This document shows, piece after piece, positions 33,422 through 41,795 of a DNA stretch of 56,693 bases (within the stretch, counting starts at the first letter, position 1; every line of letters begins with the position of its first letter). The position numbers and the translations under genes were made by a program. The notes below the pieces were generated by a model. That model was not told where the DNA came from and did no database searches. It saw only the letters and a program-made list of their open reading frames with translations. The DNA is from Flammeovirgaceae bacterium (lineage in GTDB: Bacteria; Bacteroidota; Bacteroidia; Cytophagales; Cyclobacteriaceae), in assembly GCA_023251155.1 (NCBI GenBank), contig JAHEZH010000001.1, positions 1 to 56,693 of the forward strand. Direction: 5' to 3'.

Positions 33422-34267
33422 ATGAGAATTTCACACCCCGTAAAATTAGCGGTACGCAGAAGAAAAAATGCACTTATCATGGCCGCGCTACTGATTGCAT
33501 TCATTTTTATTGTACGGTTTTCATCCGCACAAATCCATCAGCATAGCTTAACCATTTCAAAAAATCAGGCTTTTGAGATGCCCGAAGACACGCTCGTGGT
33601 GGATGAACTGATCATGCACGATTCATCAACCCTTATATTGAACAGAGCTTCTTCAGGCAGTTTCATTAAAGCAAAGCAAATAAGCATTGCTTCAAACTGT
33701 AAGATAATGGGTAATGGTGTGGCGGGCACCACCGGCAAGAAAGGCAAAGATGCAGAGCAGCCTTCAGGCGCATGCAAGAGTGGCACACCCGGTGAAGCAG
33801 GTACCAACGGAGGTGATGGGGAAGCGGGAAAAGATTTTATTCTGGAAACAGATCAAATGGAGATCAGCGTATCGCTGATAGTCAATTTGGCCGGTGGCAA
33901 TGGCGGTGATGGTGGCGAAGGAGGAAAGGGAAGCCGTGGCAGCAGGGCAACGATACACTGCTCGAGCAATGGAGGTGATGGGGGTATGGGCGGTAACGGA
34001 GGCAATGGTGGGAATGGCGGAACCATGAAACTGCAGTGTTTTAAATGCAAAGAAATTGTTGAGCTCACCGGTAAAATCAACTTCACGAATCGGGGAGGAT
34101 ATATGGGCTATGGAGGTGATGGTGGCAAAGGGGGCCTGCGCGGTGACGGATCCGACCAGGCTTCCAGAAATGGAGTGTTTGGCAAGAGTGGAGTTCATGG
34201 TAAGAAAGGACTAGAAGGAACAGCGCTTTATAAGTCCTTGTTCTTTGTTGGCGGACAAAGCGATTAA
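33422..34267 (+). CDS. secreted glycine-rich collagen-like protein
   Basis: A 281-residue protein with an N-terminal hydrophobic segment (residues 18-38, NALIMAALLIAFIFIVRFSSAQ) that may be a signal peptide or anchor. Residues 40-95 look like a short beta-helix or pectate-lyase-like strand region (LTISKNQAF, LVVDELIMHDSSTLIL). About 100-275 are runs of GGN, GGD and GKxG (for example GGNGGDGGEGGKGSRG and GGNGGNGGNGG), with two stretches of ordinary sequence between. A CFKCKEI pair at about residue 207 could bind metal or form a disulfide. I cannot assign a function; an extracellular or matrix protein fits. Terminator-like 34302-34340 follows. Confidence 0.75.
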   Translation: MRISHPVKLAVRRRKNALIMAALLIAFIFIVRFSSAQIHQHSLTISKNQAFEMPEDTLVVDELIMHDSSTLILNRASSGSFIKAKQISIASNCKIMGNGVAGTTGKKGKDAEQPSGACKSGTPGEAGTNGGDGEAGKDFILETDQMEISVSLIVNLAGGNGGDGGEGGKGSRGSRATIHCSSNGGDGGMGGNGGNGGNGGTMKLQCFKCKEIVELTGKINFTNRGGYMGYGGDGGKGGLRGDGSDQASRNGVFGKSGVHGKKGLEGTALYKSLFFVGGQSD

Positions 34268-34301
34268 TTGCTGATCAGAATATTGTGTGGGGTCTGAAGG
34301 G

Positions 34302-34340
34302 AAGTCCCGGGTGAAAATCCGGGGCTTTGTTTTTTTTAAC
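34302..34340 (+). terminator. terminator resembling a cobalamin-riboswitch core fragment
   Basis: AAGTCCCGG at 34302-34310 pairs with CCGGGGCTT at 34319-34327 (nine pairs, one G-T) around loop GTGAAAAT, then TG and a long T run. It should end the collagen-like transcript. The text AGGGAAGTCCCGGGTGAAAA, continuing into TCCGGGG, also resembles the conserved core of a cobalamin riboswitch, but the CCCGCnACTGT element is missing. Confidence 0.85.
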
Positions 34341-34416
34341 AACTCTCCCCCTAATCAAAACAAGCAAGTGATCTGCGTATCTTGCAGAGCGATTATCTGA
34401 ACTCCTTTTTGTTTTT

Positions 34417-34575
34417 ATGAAGAAGAAAGAATGCCCTTCCTGCGCTATGGATATCGATGCTAAAAGCAAAGTGTGTCCTATATGCGGGTATGAGTTTGCC
34501 GAATACAGTGCATGGATAAAGTGGATTGCGGTTATTCTACTGATTGTTTTTCTTTTGAGCTACTTCGTTTTTTAG
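34417..34575 (+). CDS. 52-residue zinc-ribbon membrane microprotein
   Basis: ATG at 34417 opens a 52-codon frame ending TAG at 34573-34575. It begins MKKKECPSCAMDID, continues to KVCPICGYEF (two CxxC pairs spaced as a zinc ribbon) and ends in one transmembrane helix (WIAVILLIVFLLSYFVF). The design, a small cytoplasmic zinc ribbon plus membrane anchor, is common for hypothetical proteins in Bacteroidota. The function is unknown. The clean start, complete cysteine set and hydrophobic tail argue that it is real despite its length. Confidence 0.75.
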   Translation: MKKKECPSCAMDIDAKSKVCPICGYEFAEYSAWIKWIAVILLIVFLLSYFVF

Positions 34576-34772
34576 GTAAACCACACCGTTTCCTTTCACA
34601 AATGTTTGCTGAAGGCAATGAAGATCGAATTGCCTTTATTTTTTATTCCCGTTTTGTCGAGCAAATCATCGTGTTGGCAGAATAGATGGCAATGAATGTA
34701 TAAAGCTGCTGTGGAGGGATTAATCCTGGCGCGGTGTTGGAAAGTCTAAGGGAAAAATAAAACAAAACGATT

Positions 34773-35210
34773 ATGAAAAAGAATGTAATGCTGATTGCCC
34801 TGATGATGGTGAGTACTTTCATCTTCGCACAACGTAAAGCAAATCATGGTAAACCGCATCATGATAAAAAAGGTCATGACCGCGCCGAATACCTGAAAAA
34901 AGAATTGCTGCTGACGGACGAGCAGTATGCCAAAGTGAAATCGATCAACGCTGCTTTTGCAAAGCAATTCATGACGATCCGAAAAGACACTGCCCTGTCG
35001 CAAGGGAAAGCACAGACCCTTGCTAAAAAAATAAGAAACGAGCGACAAGCACAATTGAAGAGTGTGCTTACCGAACCACAATGGGCCAGGCTCAACCAGA
35101 TAAAACGCAGAGGTCATGCCTATAGAAGAGGGAATGGTGATCAGCGCCCGTCACAAGGCGGCAGACCTGGCCGTGGTGATGCGAGACCTGACCACGAAGA
35201 AAGAGGCTAA
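34773..35210 (+). CDS. Spy/LTXXQ-like periplasmic protein
   Basis: A 145-residue protein with a signal peptide (MKKNVMLIALMMVSTFIFAQ). The mature part is helical and very basic. It contains ELLLTDEQYAKVKSIN, an LTxxQ-type motif, and a second ...VLTEPQWARLNQIK, the twin repeats of Spy/CpxP-family periplasmic chaperones. A histidine-rich N-terminal stretch (HGKPHHDKKGHD) may bind metal. The tail (RRGNGDQRPSQGGRPGRGDARP) is disordered. A general stress or metal-linked chaperone role is inferred. The terminator at 35221-35241 ends it. Confidence 0.8.
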   Translation: MKKNVMLIALMMVSTFIFAQRKANHGKPHHDKKGHDRAEYLKKELLLTDEQYAKVKSINAAFAKQFMTIRKDTALSQGKAQTLAKKIRNERQAQLKSVLTEPQWARLNQIKRRGHAYRRGNGDQRPSQGGRPGRGDARPDHEERG

Positions 35211-35220
35211 CAACAAAAAA

Positions 35221-35241
35221 ACCTGAGCGCTTCACTCAGGT
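35221..35241. terminator. bidirectional terminator between Spy-like gene and FKBP gene
   Basis: ACCTGAG at 35221-35227 pairs with CTCAGGT at 35235-35241; flanking AAAAAA and TTTTTT extend the stem and supply T tracts on both sides. It separates two convergent genes. Confidence 0.9.
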
Positions 35242-35266
35242 TTTTTATTTGTCTCTTGTGTAAATT

Positions 35267-36022
35267 CTAATTGTTCACTTTGATCAACTCTACTTCAAAG
35301 ATCAACACCGAGTGAGGAGGTATCTGACCACCGGCGCCACGCTCTCCGTAGGCAAGTTCAGAAGGAATATATAATTCAAACTTGTCTCCTTCGTGCATCA
35401 ATTGCAGGGCTTCTGTCCAGCCGGGGATCACGCCATTCACATCAAATGAGGCCGGTTCGCCACGCTTAATCGAACTGTCAAATTCCTGTCCATCAATTAA
35501 TCTTCCGGCATAGTGTACGGTGACATTTTTATCTGCAGTGGGTTGTTTGCCTTTACCTTCCGCGAGCTTCTTGTATTGCAAACCACTTGCCGTAGTGATT
35601 ACTCCCGGTTTAGTCTTGTTTGTATTTAAAAAACTAATGCCTTCTGCTTTTGCTTTCTTCGTTTTGTTTTCCATTGCTTGTTGCATATAAGGTTGTATAA
35701 TCATAGAGCACTCCTGCTCCTGTATTTTTAGTGGCTTACCCAAAAACACATCGGTCATCGCAGCATTTATTGCTTCCACTACCAATGAATCGCCACCCTG
35801 ATTTTTCACATTAGAACCCATCAGCACGCCAAGACTATAACTTGCTTTTTCATGTATGGTATTCAAACTCACTTCTTTCGGTTTCTTCAGTTGTTCGATT
35901 TCGGCTTTCAATGCAGCTACTTCACTGGTTAATGAAGTTACTTTTGCCTGCAATTCTTTCTTCGACTGCGCCAATGCAGAGGCACTTATCAATACAACTA
36001 AACAAAAAATAACTGATCTCAT
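35267..36022 (-). CDS. secreted FKBP-type peptidyl-prolyl isomerase
   Basis: A 251-residue protein with a signal peptide (MRSVIFCLVVLISASALAQ), a coiled coil at residues 20-48 (KKELQAKVTSLTSEVAALKAEIEQLKK), an FKBP N-terminal dimerisation domain (YSLGVLMGSNVKNQGGDSLVVEAINAAMTDV) and a C-terminal FKBP domain from about residue 160 (VTVHYAGRLIDGQEFDSS, GVIPGWTEALQLMHEGDKFELYIPSELAYGERGAGGQIPPHSVLIFEVELI). Conserved active-site residues (Tyr, Asp, Trp, Ile, Tyr) of FKBPs are visible. It catalyses proline isomerisation in the periplasm, like FkpA/Mip. It is apparently monocistronic. Confidence 0.94.
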   Translation of the reverse strand: MRSVIFCLVVLISASALAQSKKELQAKVTSLTSEVAALKAEIEQLKKPKEVSLNTIHEKASYSLGVLMGSNVKNQGGDSLVVEAINAAMTDVFLGKPLKIQEQECSMIIQPYMQQAMENKTKKAKAEGISFLNTNKTKPGVITTASGLQYKKLAEGKGKQPTADKNVTVHYAGRLIDGQEFDSSIKRGEPASFDVNGVIPGWTEALQLMHEGDKFELYIPSELAYGERGAGGQIPPHSVLIFEVELIKVNN

Positions 36023-36095
36023 ATTTATAATAATTGAATAAGCCGCAAAGAAAAGAAATAATGTCTTTCTCTGAAACCCGTTTTCTACGACTTCT

Positions 36096-37598
36096 CTATT
36101 TTGATTTACTCTTCAGTTTCCAGACTTTGAGATTCGTGGTGTTTCCATACGGCTCTATTTTAAACCCATTTGCGGCAGCAAAGGCCGTTTCGGTTACCAC
36201 GGCTTCACCTTCATTTGCAAATACTTCGATGATCGGTGAATCAAGGAAAATGTGCAGGTGAACTTTGCCGTCTTTCCCGTCTACCGGTACACGATCGATG
36301 CTGGAAAAATCCGGATGGAAATCAATCTTGCCGCTTTTGGTACGATCGATGAATAGTTCTTTTGTTTTGCTATTGTATCCAATGCTGGTTTCTTCATCTC
36401 CGCTTTTGAAAACTTTTATTCCGGCATCGGTATCTGCGGCTAAATCCAATTCTATTTCCAGTTGTTTACCTGCCGCCTGCCCAGCCTCTTTAATTTCTTC
36501 ATCACGAAGAGCTACTGCTTCTCTGATCGGCTTTTGTATCAGTTTATAAACAGGGCCTACCTTTTTCAACGACAACTCGCGTGGCAACGACATGGCTCCT
36601 CGATAACCTACGGTAGGGATTTTGTTTCCATAGGCCCAGTTGTTTGCCCAGCCGATCATCACTGTACGGTCTTCTGCCGGCAAATGATTGTACACGATAC
36701 CGGCATAAAAATCTTTACCATATTCTACATACGATGTGTCGGGTTGATTTTTGTCCTGGATGAACTTGTTTCCATCAAACTCCCCTACAAAGTATTGCAT
36801 ACCCACAAACCTTGGCCCTGCTGGATGGCTACCCGATAAGGATAATACCCATTTCTTTTTGCCTTGTTCATTTTCTACCGGTAGCTGATACAGATCAGGA
36901 CATTCCCATATTTTTGCTGCGTCACCTGTATTACCAAACTCACTCAACAGTTTCCATTGAGTAAGATTTGTTGATTCATAAAGCTGTACTTTGAATTTGT
37001 CAGGAACAACCAAAACCATTACCCATTTTTTTGTTGCATCATGCCAGAAAATTTTAGGATCACGGAAATCCTTCAGCCCTATATCCAGCACCGGGTTTTT
37101 ATCATACTGCTTCCAGGTGCGGCCTTTGTCATTGGAATAGGCCAGGTTCTCATATTGCTTTAGTCCTTCCCCATTTTTATGAATGTGTGCGGTGTAAACG
37201 GCCACCAGGCAATCTTTACCTTCGCAGAGTCCACTGGTGTTGTTATCCACTACCGTAGTTCCTGAAAAGATCATGGTGCTGTCTCCTTTGTCATTCAAAA
37301 ACTCGGGTAGGGCAACCGGCAGATGTTCCCATGTCAATAAATCCTTGCTCACCGCATGACCCCAGCTCATGTGCCCCCAGGTCATGCCGTACGGATTGTA
37401 TTGATAGAAAAGATGATACTCTCCATCGTAAAACACCAGCCCGTTAGGGTCATTGGTCCAGTTTTGTGGTGGCGTGAAGTGAAATGCGGGGCGGTACTCT
37501 TCAACCGGTTTTTCTTCTACGGTTGCTGTTTTCTTCTGCTCGCAGGACAACAACAGTACCGATAATAGAAGTGCAAGCAAGCTACGGGTATTCATCAT
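36096..37598 (-). CDS. GH32 beta-fructosidase lipoprotein (levanase/inulinase type)
   Basis: A 500-residue glycoside hydrolase family 32 enzyme with a lipoprotein signal (LLSVLLLSC, Cys19). The five-bladed propeller has the nucleophile Asp50 in NWTNDPNGL, the transition-state aspartate Asp180 in FRDPKIF and the acid/base Glu232 in WECPDLY. The C-terminal beta-sandwich (ELDLAADTD to VWKLKSK) is complete. It should release fructose from levan, inulin or sucrose at the cell surface or in the periplasm. No SusC/SusD or fructokinase gene is adjacent, which is unusual for a Bacteroidota fructan locus. It begins 40 bases after the S41 protease gene. Confidence 0.93.
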   Translation of the reverse strand: MMNTRSLLALLLSVLLLSCEQKKTATVEEKPVEEYRPAFHFTPPQNWTNDPNGLVFYDGEYHLFYQYNPYGMTWGHMSWGHAVSKDLLTWEHLPVALPEFLNDKGDSTMIFSGTTVVDNNTSGLCEGKDCLVAVYTAHIHKNGEGLKQYENLAYSNDKGRTWKQYDKNPVLDIGLKDFRDPKIFWHDATKKWVMVLVVPDKFKVQLYESTNLTQWKLLSEFGNTGDAAKIWECPDLYQLPVENEQGKKKWVLSLSGSHPAGPRFVGMQYFVGEFDGNKFIQDKNQPDTSYVEYGKDFYAGIVYNHLPAEDRTVMIGWANNWAYGNKIPTVGYRGAMSLPRELSLKKVGPVYKLIQKPIREAVALRDEEIKEAGQAAGKQLEIELDLAADTDAGIKVFKSGDEETSIGYNSKTKELFIDRTKSGKIDFHPDFSSIDRVPVDGKDGKVHLHIFLDSPIIEVFANEGEAVVTETAFAAANGFKIEPYGNTTNLKVWKLKSKSK

Positions 37599-37638
37599 TC
37601 TATTTTTGTTTTTAATGACCTAAGTGATTTGTGCTGAA

Positions 37639-40600
37639 CTACTCTTTGTATTTGAAGCTCTTATTTGGATAAGCCGGTGCCTGGGGAACAGGGATTGGCT
37701 CTTTGGCAATTTTATCCTGCAAAAATTTAATAGCCGCCTCAAGCTGTGCATCCTTTCCCTGGTAGGTCGCATACGGTTCGTTATCAACAGTAATGTCCGG
37801 ATCAACACCATGGCCCTCTATCAGCCATTTACCGTCTGCATATACACCGTGTTCTGCCGCAGTGGCAATACCATTATCTACTAAACGGTTTCCGCTGCTC
37901 AGCCAGATTTCTCCTCCCCATGTGCGCGTGCCAATGATAGTCCCCAGCTTTAGTGCGCGGATACCTTCCGTTACCGCTTCACCATCTGAGCCCGTACTTT
38001 CATCACATAGCACCACCAGATGGCCACGGAATGCATATTGCATATTCCAGTAAGGCTTGCCTACACGTGGCTGCCAGTAGAACCAGGCTTTGCGCATTAA
38101 CTTTTCCAATACCCAGCTGTCGATGTTTCCTCCTCCATTGTGCCGCACATCGAGTATTAGTCCGTTACGATTAAACACCGGGTAAAACTGTTTAACAAAA
38201 TCATTCATATCATCGGATCCCATCGCACGAAGGTGAATGTATCCGATCTCTGAAGAGGATTTTTGCTCCACTTCCTGCCTGCGGGTTAGCTCCCATTCGC
38301 TATAGCGCAGACTCGTTTCCTGTTCTACGGAAACAGGTTTCACCAGCTGATCATAATTTTCTCCCTTGCTGTTCTGTAATGTCAGCTTCACCCATACATT
38401 CACCTTGCCGGAAAGCAATTGATTAATGTGTACGGGTTCGCTCACCGGTACATCATTGATTTTGGTAATAATATCTCCTTCTTTGATTTTTGAATTGGGC
38501 GAAACCAATGGCGATAGTGAGGCCGGATAATCCGGATCACCCTGATAGATATGAACGATCGTATATCCCTTTCCGGAAGCATCTTTCCGAATCCTTGCTC
38601 CTAATGAACCAAGCTGAATATTATCGGGGGCTCTGCGTTTATCACCACCATAAACAAAGATGTGCAAGGCCGAAAGCTCTGCTACCATTTGGGCAAGGAG
38701 ATTATCTAACTCGAAACGATCGGTAACTCGTTCTAATAATGTTTCATAGCGCTTGCGTGTAGACAGCCAGTCTACACCATGAAGATTGCGATCATAAAAA
38801 TAATCGCGCTCCATGCGCCACGCATCGGCAAACATCTGCTTCCAGTCGTCGATCGGATCAAACTGGAACGACCAGTTGGAAAGATCTATCCTTGTTTTAT
38901 CCAGATCGATTTTCTCTCCGTTTGCCTCGGTGAGATAAAGCGAATTGTTTTTATCTATAATGAGTTTCTTTTTATTGGCCGATAAATCGAACCCGGCAAT
39001 GTCTTCTGCGATCAGAGTGGGTTCTGCTTTTTTATCATACCCCACTTTTAGTGCATAGAGCTTATGCTTGTCATACACGCCTGCTTCATTTTCTGTCCAG
39101 TAAAGATGGGTTTCTCCTACGCGTAATCGTGAAACATTGCGTGATGCCAACGGGAGTTCATACAATCGTTTGGCAGCCGCTTGCCAGTCGAGCGATGCAG
39201 GAGCAGGTGCCGCTGGCTTGCTTTTCTTCTTTGCTGTTTCCCCTTTGTCATCTTTACTTTTCTCTTCTGCCTCTTTTTTGGTTTCATTCCATCCATCCGG
39301 TTGTGCAAAAGGGAAGACTTCTTTTTCATCCAAAGCCAACGCATACAGCTTGGTCATTTTATCAAAATAGGGCTCCGGTTGTCTTGGACCCCACGGTGAT
39401 TCTACTACCGACTTGAATTCGCGCTCCGAAGTGAAGTACAGCCATTTGCCATCGTAGGAAAATTGTGGATCGAAGCTATTGAGACGGTCGGAAGTGATTC
39501 CTTCTTTTTTGCCGGTGCGGGTGTCAAATACTTTAATGACTGTATTGGTATTTGCTTCCTCCGTAAAATAGGTGAGGTAGCTGGCATCTTTCGACCATGC
39601 TGCGGTGTGCACGGTGCTGCCATATTCACTTTGCTCAATCAGTTGAGTCGTTCCCGTACTTACTGTATATAACATCAGCTTGAAATCTTTATCGCCATAG
39701 CCAATGTACTTGCCATCGGGTGACACAAAGAGGGAAGTGATCAATACTTTAGAGTTGCGGGTAAGCTGCTGCGGAGTACCGCTTCCATCGGCAGCCACTT
39801 TCCATACTTCAAATTCTCCGCTTTCATCTGACAGGTAAACTAAATTTTTCTCGTCAAGAAACTGAACACCGCTATAACGTATGCCACTCTTGCGTGTCAC
39901 TTCCACCCAGCGGCTTCCATTTGACGGGCTCACAAAAATTCTTCCTCTTGATATGAACGCTACAAATTTGCCTTCCGGGGAGACCTCCCAGGTAGTTATT
40001 TTTTCTTCCGGATTTTTTATCCACCGTGGTCTGCGCTGATCAAAATCCGAATGAATGCGGATGTCAAGAAGCTTATCTTCATTTTTATCAATATCATACA
40101 CACCAATATCAGCTCCTTTTTGATATACAATCTTAGATTGATGAATATAAGGGGCCTGTACGTCCCAGCCACTATAAAAAGTGTGCTGCTTCAGGTCTTT
40201 ACCTTCATTATTCATTGACCAGATATTCATCGTACCATCACGATCGCTGGCAAAGTAAACACGGTCTTTATACATCATGGCTTCACGACTGGTGCCGGTG
40301 TAGTCGCAGGTAAGACAATTGGACGCTGCATTGCCTTTAAACTTCCAGATGTTCTGTGCGGTACCACCCTGGTAGCGTTTGGTATTACTTCCCTGAAACG
40401 AGAAGCGTGTAAAATATAGATTTCCGGCTGCATCCAGATCTCCATCGGCTGCCTGCGCTAATGGAATGAGTTCCGAGACTAACGTTTTGGGATCAAGCCA
40501 TGCAAGCTGGTTGTCGTCTAACAAGCTATGGGTTCTTGTGGTATACAGTATCTTTCCATTCTCTGCCCACTTGATGGCTTTTATTCCACGTATGTTTTCA

Positions 40601-40902
40601 AAAGTGATACGCTTGGGCACTCCACCTTCCGATGGAATAATATACAGCTCCTGTGGCCCTTCGTATTCTGCTGTGAATACAATGCTTTTTCCATCACTGC
40701 TAAAGGCGGGCTCTGCCTCTACGCCCTGATGTGAAGTGAGCCTCATGGATATACCGGAAGCCATATCGTATTTCCAAAGATCACCTTCGGTAGTAAACAC
40801 CACGGAGTTATTATAGATAGCAGGCATACGGTAATAGGCCTTTTGCTGTGCGAAGACGGCAGCACCGGTCATTAAAAAAAGAAGAACCAAAAATTGTTTC
40901 AT
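37639..40902 (-). CDS. secreted tricorn-like S41 protease
   Basis: A 1087-residue protein with a signal peptide (MKQFLVLLFLMTGAAVFAQ). About residues 25-650 are beta-propeller repeats (FSSDGKSIVFTAEYEG, VSPDGKYIGYG). A short helical cap follows, then a PDZ domain (SPNSKIKEGDIITKINDVPVSEP, about 800-880) and the S41 peptidase core (GLILDVRHNGGGNIDSWVLEKL, CDESTGSDGEAVTEGIRALKLGTIIGTRTWGGE). The nucleophile is Ser972 in TGSDGE. Tricorn-type enzymes cut peptides that thread through the propeller; this secreted version likely degrades peptides in the periplasm or outside. The GH32 gene lies 40 bases downstream, but a shared role is doubtful. Confidence 0.94.
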   Translation of the reverse strand: MKQFLVLLFLMTGAAVFAQQKAYYRMPAIYNNSVVFTTEGDLWKYDMASGISMRLTSHQGVEAEPAFSSDGKSIVFTAEYEGPQELYIIPSEGGVPKRITFENIRGIKAIKWAENGKILYTTRTHSLLDDNQLAWLDPKTLVSELIPLAQAADGDLDAAGNLYFTRFSFQGSNTKRYQGGTAQNIWKFKGNAASNCLTCDYTGTSREAMMYKDRVYFASDRDGTMNIWSMNNEGKDLKQHTFYSGWDVQAPYIHQSKIVYQKGADIGVYDIDKNEDKLLDIRIHSDFDQRRPRWIKNPEEKITTWEVSPEGKFVAFISRGRIFVSPSNGSRWVEVTRKSGIRYSGVQFLDEKNLVYLSDESGEFEVWKVAADGSGTPQQLTRNSKVLITSLFVSPDGKYIGYGDKDFKLMLYTVSTGTTQLIEQSEYGSTVHTAAWSKDASYLTYFTEEANTNTVIKVFDTRTGKKEGITSDRLNSFDPQFSYDGKWLYFTSEREFKSVVESPWGPRQPEPYFDKMTKLYALALDEKEVFPFAQPDGWNETKKEAEEKSKDDKGETAKKKSKPAAPAPASLDWQAAAKRLYELPLASRNVSRLRVGETHLYWTENEAGVYDKHKLYALKVGYDKKAEPTLIAEDIAGFDLSANKKKLIIDKNNSLYLTEANGEKIDLDKTRIDLSNWSFQFDPIDDWKQMFADAWRMERDYFYDRNLHGVDWLSTRKRYETLLERVTDRFELDNLLAQMVAELSALHIFVYGGDKRRAPDNIQLGSLGARIRKDASGKGYTIVHIYQGDPDYPASLSPLVSPNSKIKEGDIITKINDVPVSEPVHINQLLSGKVNVWVKLTLQNSKGENYDQLVKPVSVEQETSLRYSEWELTRRQEVEQKSSSEIGYIHLRAMGSDDMNDFVKQFYPVFNRNGLILDVRHNGGGNIDSWVLEKLMRKAWFYWQPRVGKPYWNMQYAFRGHLVVLCDESTGSDGEAVTEGIRALKLGTIIGTRTWGGEIWLSSGNRLVDNGIATAAEHGVYADGKWLIEGHGVDPDITVDNEPYATYQGKDAQLEAAIKFLQDKIAKEPIPVPQAPAYPNKSFKYKE

Positions 40903-40986
40903 ACTGGAGTAAACGGATGAGAATACTAAAGTAACAAGATTGGTCTCTATGTAAACAGGCCAGCAGAAATTATTCTGGCGAATCGG

Positions 40987-41778
40987 TTATGGATATCGCT
41001 CCTGACAAGAGGGGCAGAAATAAGAAGAGCGGCCACCGATAGTTTGAAATTCTGTTTTGCCTTTGCAGCGCGGACAAACCAAGCCTGCCTTGCGTTGATT
41101 TAACAGGAAGTAATGATTGAGTTTGTTGCGATCTGCATTGTAACTCACCGCCTCTTTCAATATCTTTTTCATCACCAGAAAGATTGCTTTCAGGTGATCA
41201 ATACTTAACTTACCTGATACACTCAGCGGATGTATCTTAGTTTGAAACAGGATGGCATCAGAGAATTCATTGCCCACTCCGGCTAGGAGGTGCTGATTCA
41301 TCAGCGCTGTTTTTATGGCCACTTTTCTTTTTCTGAAAAGTCCGAGAAAACGATCCTGATCAATTTGCAATGCATCGTCTCCATAGCCGCGCTTCTTGAT
41401 GAACTCCTCTATGTTCTGTGTCCAGGCCATCATCCCGAAACCTCTGCTGTCTGAAAAAATGAAGTTCTTTCCATTCTCAAAATGAATGAGCAGTACATAT
41501 ACTTTGGGCGACTTTTCGTTCGGGGTGTGATAATACAACTCGCCGGTCATACCAAAGTGTAAAACCAAATGTCCCTTTTGCTTCAGGCGAATAAACAAAA
41601 ACTTTCCATGCCGCCAGGTACTTTCAAATTCATTGCCTTCCAGAATGTGGATGAGATCTTTTGCCGATATATCAAAAAGCCGATCTGTCTTGGCCAGCTT
41701 GACACCTTCTATCTTCTGATGCAGCGAAGTACGATCGACAAAACTCCGGAAATTTTCAACTTCGGGCAGCTCAGGCAT
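40987..41778 (-). CDS. mutM: formamidopyrimidine-DNA glycosylase/endonuclease VIII-type repair enzyme
   Basis: A 263-residue DNA repair glycosylase. It begins MPELPEVENF, so after Met removal Pro2 is the catalytic imine former and Glu3 the proton donor. Lys59 (WRHGKFLFI) matches the conserved lysine near the lesion. The helix-two-turn-helix (LMNQHLLAGVGNEFSDAILFQ) and a C-terminal zinc finger with four cysteines (CPRCKGK ... FCPSC) including the loop Arg (GGRSSYFC) are present. It removes oxidised purines such as 8-oxoG and nicks the strand; Nei-type specificity cannot be ruled out. It follows the alpha/beta hydrolase gene by 17 bases on the same strand. Confidence 0.93.
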   Translation of the reverse strand: MPELPEVENFRSFVDRTSLHQKIEGVKLAKTDRLFDISAKDLIHILEGNEFESTWRHGKFLFIRLKQKGHLVLHFGMTGELYYHTPNEKSPKVYVLLIHFENGKNFIFSDSRGFGMMAWTQNIEEFIKKRGYGDDALQIDQDRFLGLFRKRKVAIKTALMNQHLLAGVGNEFSDAILFQTKIHPLSVSGKLSIDHLKAIFLVMKKILKEAVSYNADRNKLNHYFLLNQRKAGLVCPRCKGKTEFQTIGGRSSYFCPSCQERYP

Positions 41779-41795
41779 AACTCAATCTGAAATAA

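Noticed and set aside
40960-40985. Hairpin GCCAG/CTGGC between the Fpg and S41 genes.
   Set aside because: Only five pairs and no T run; it is probably a chance match.
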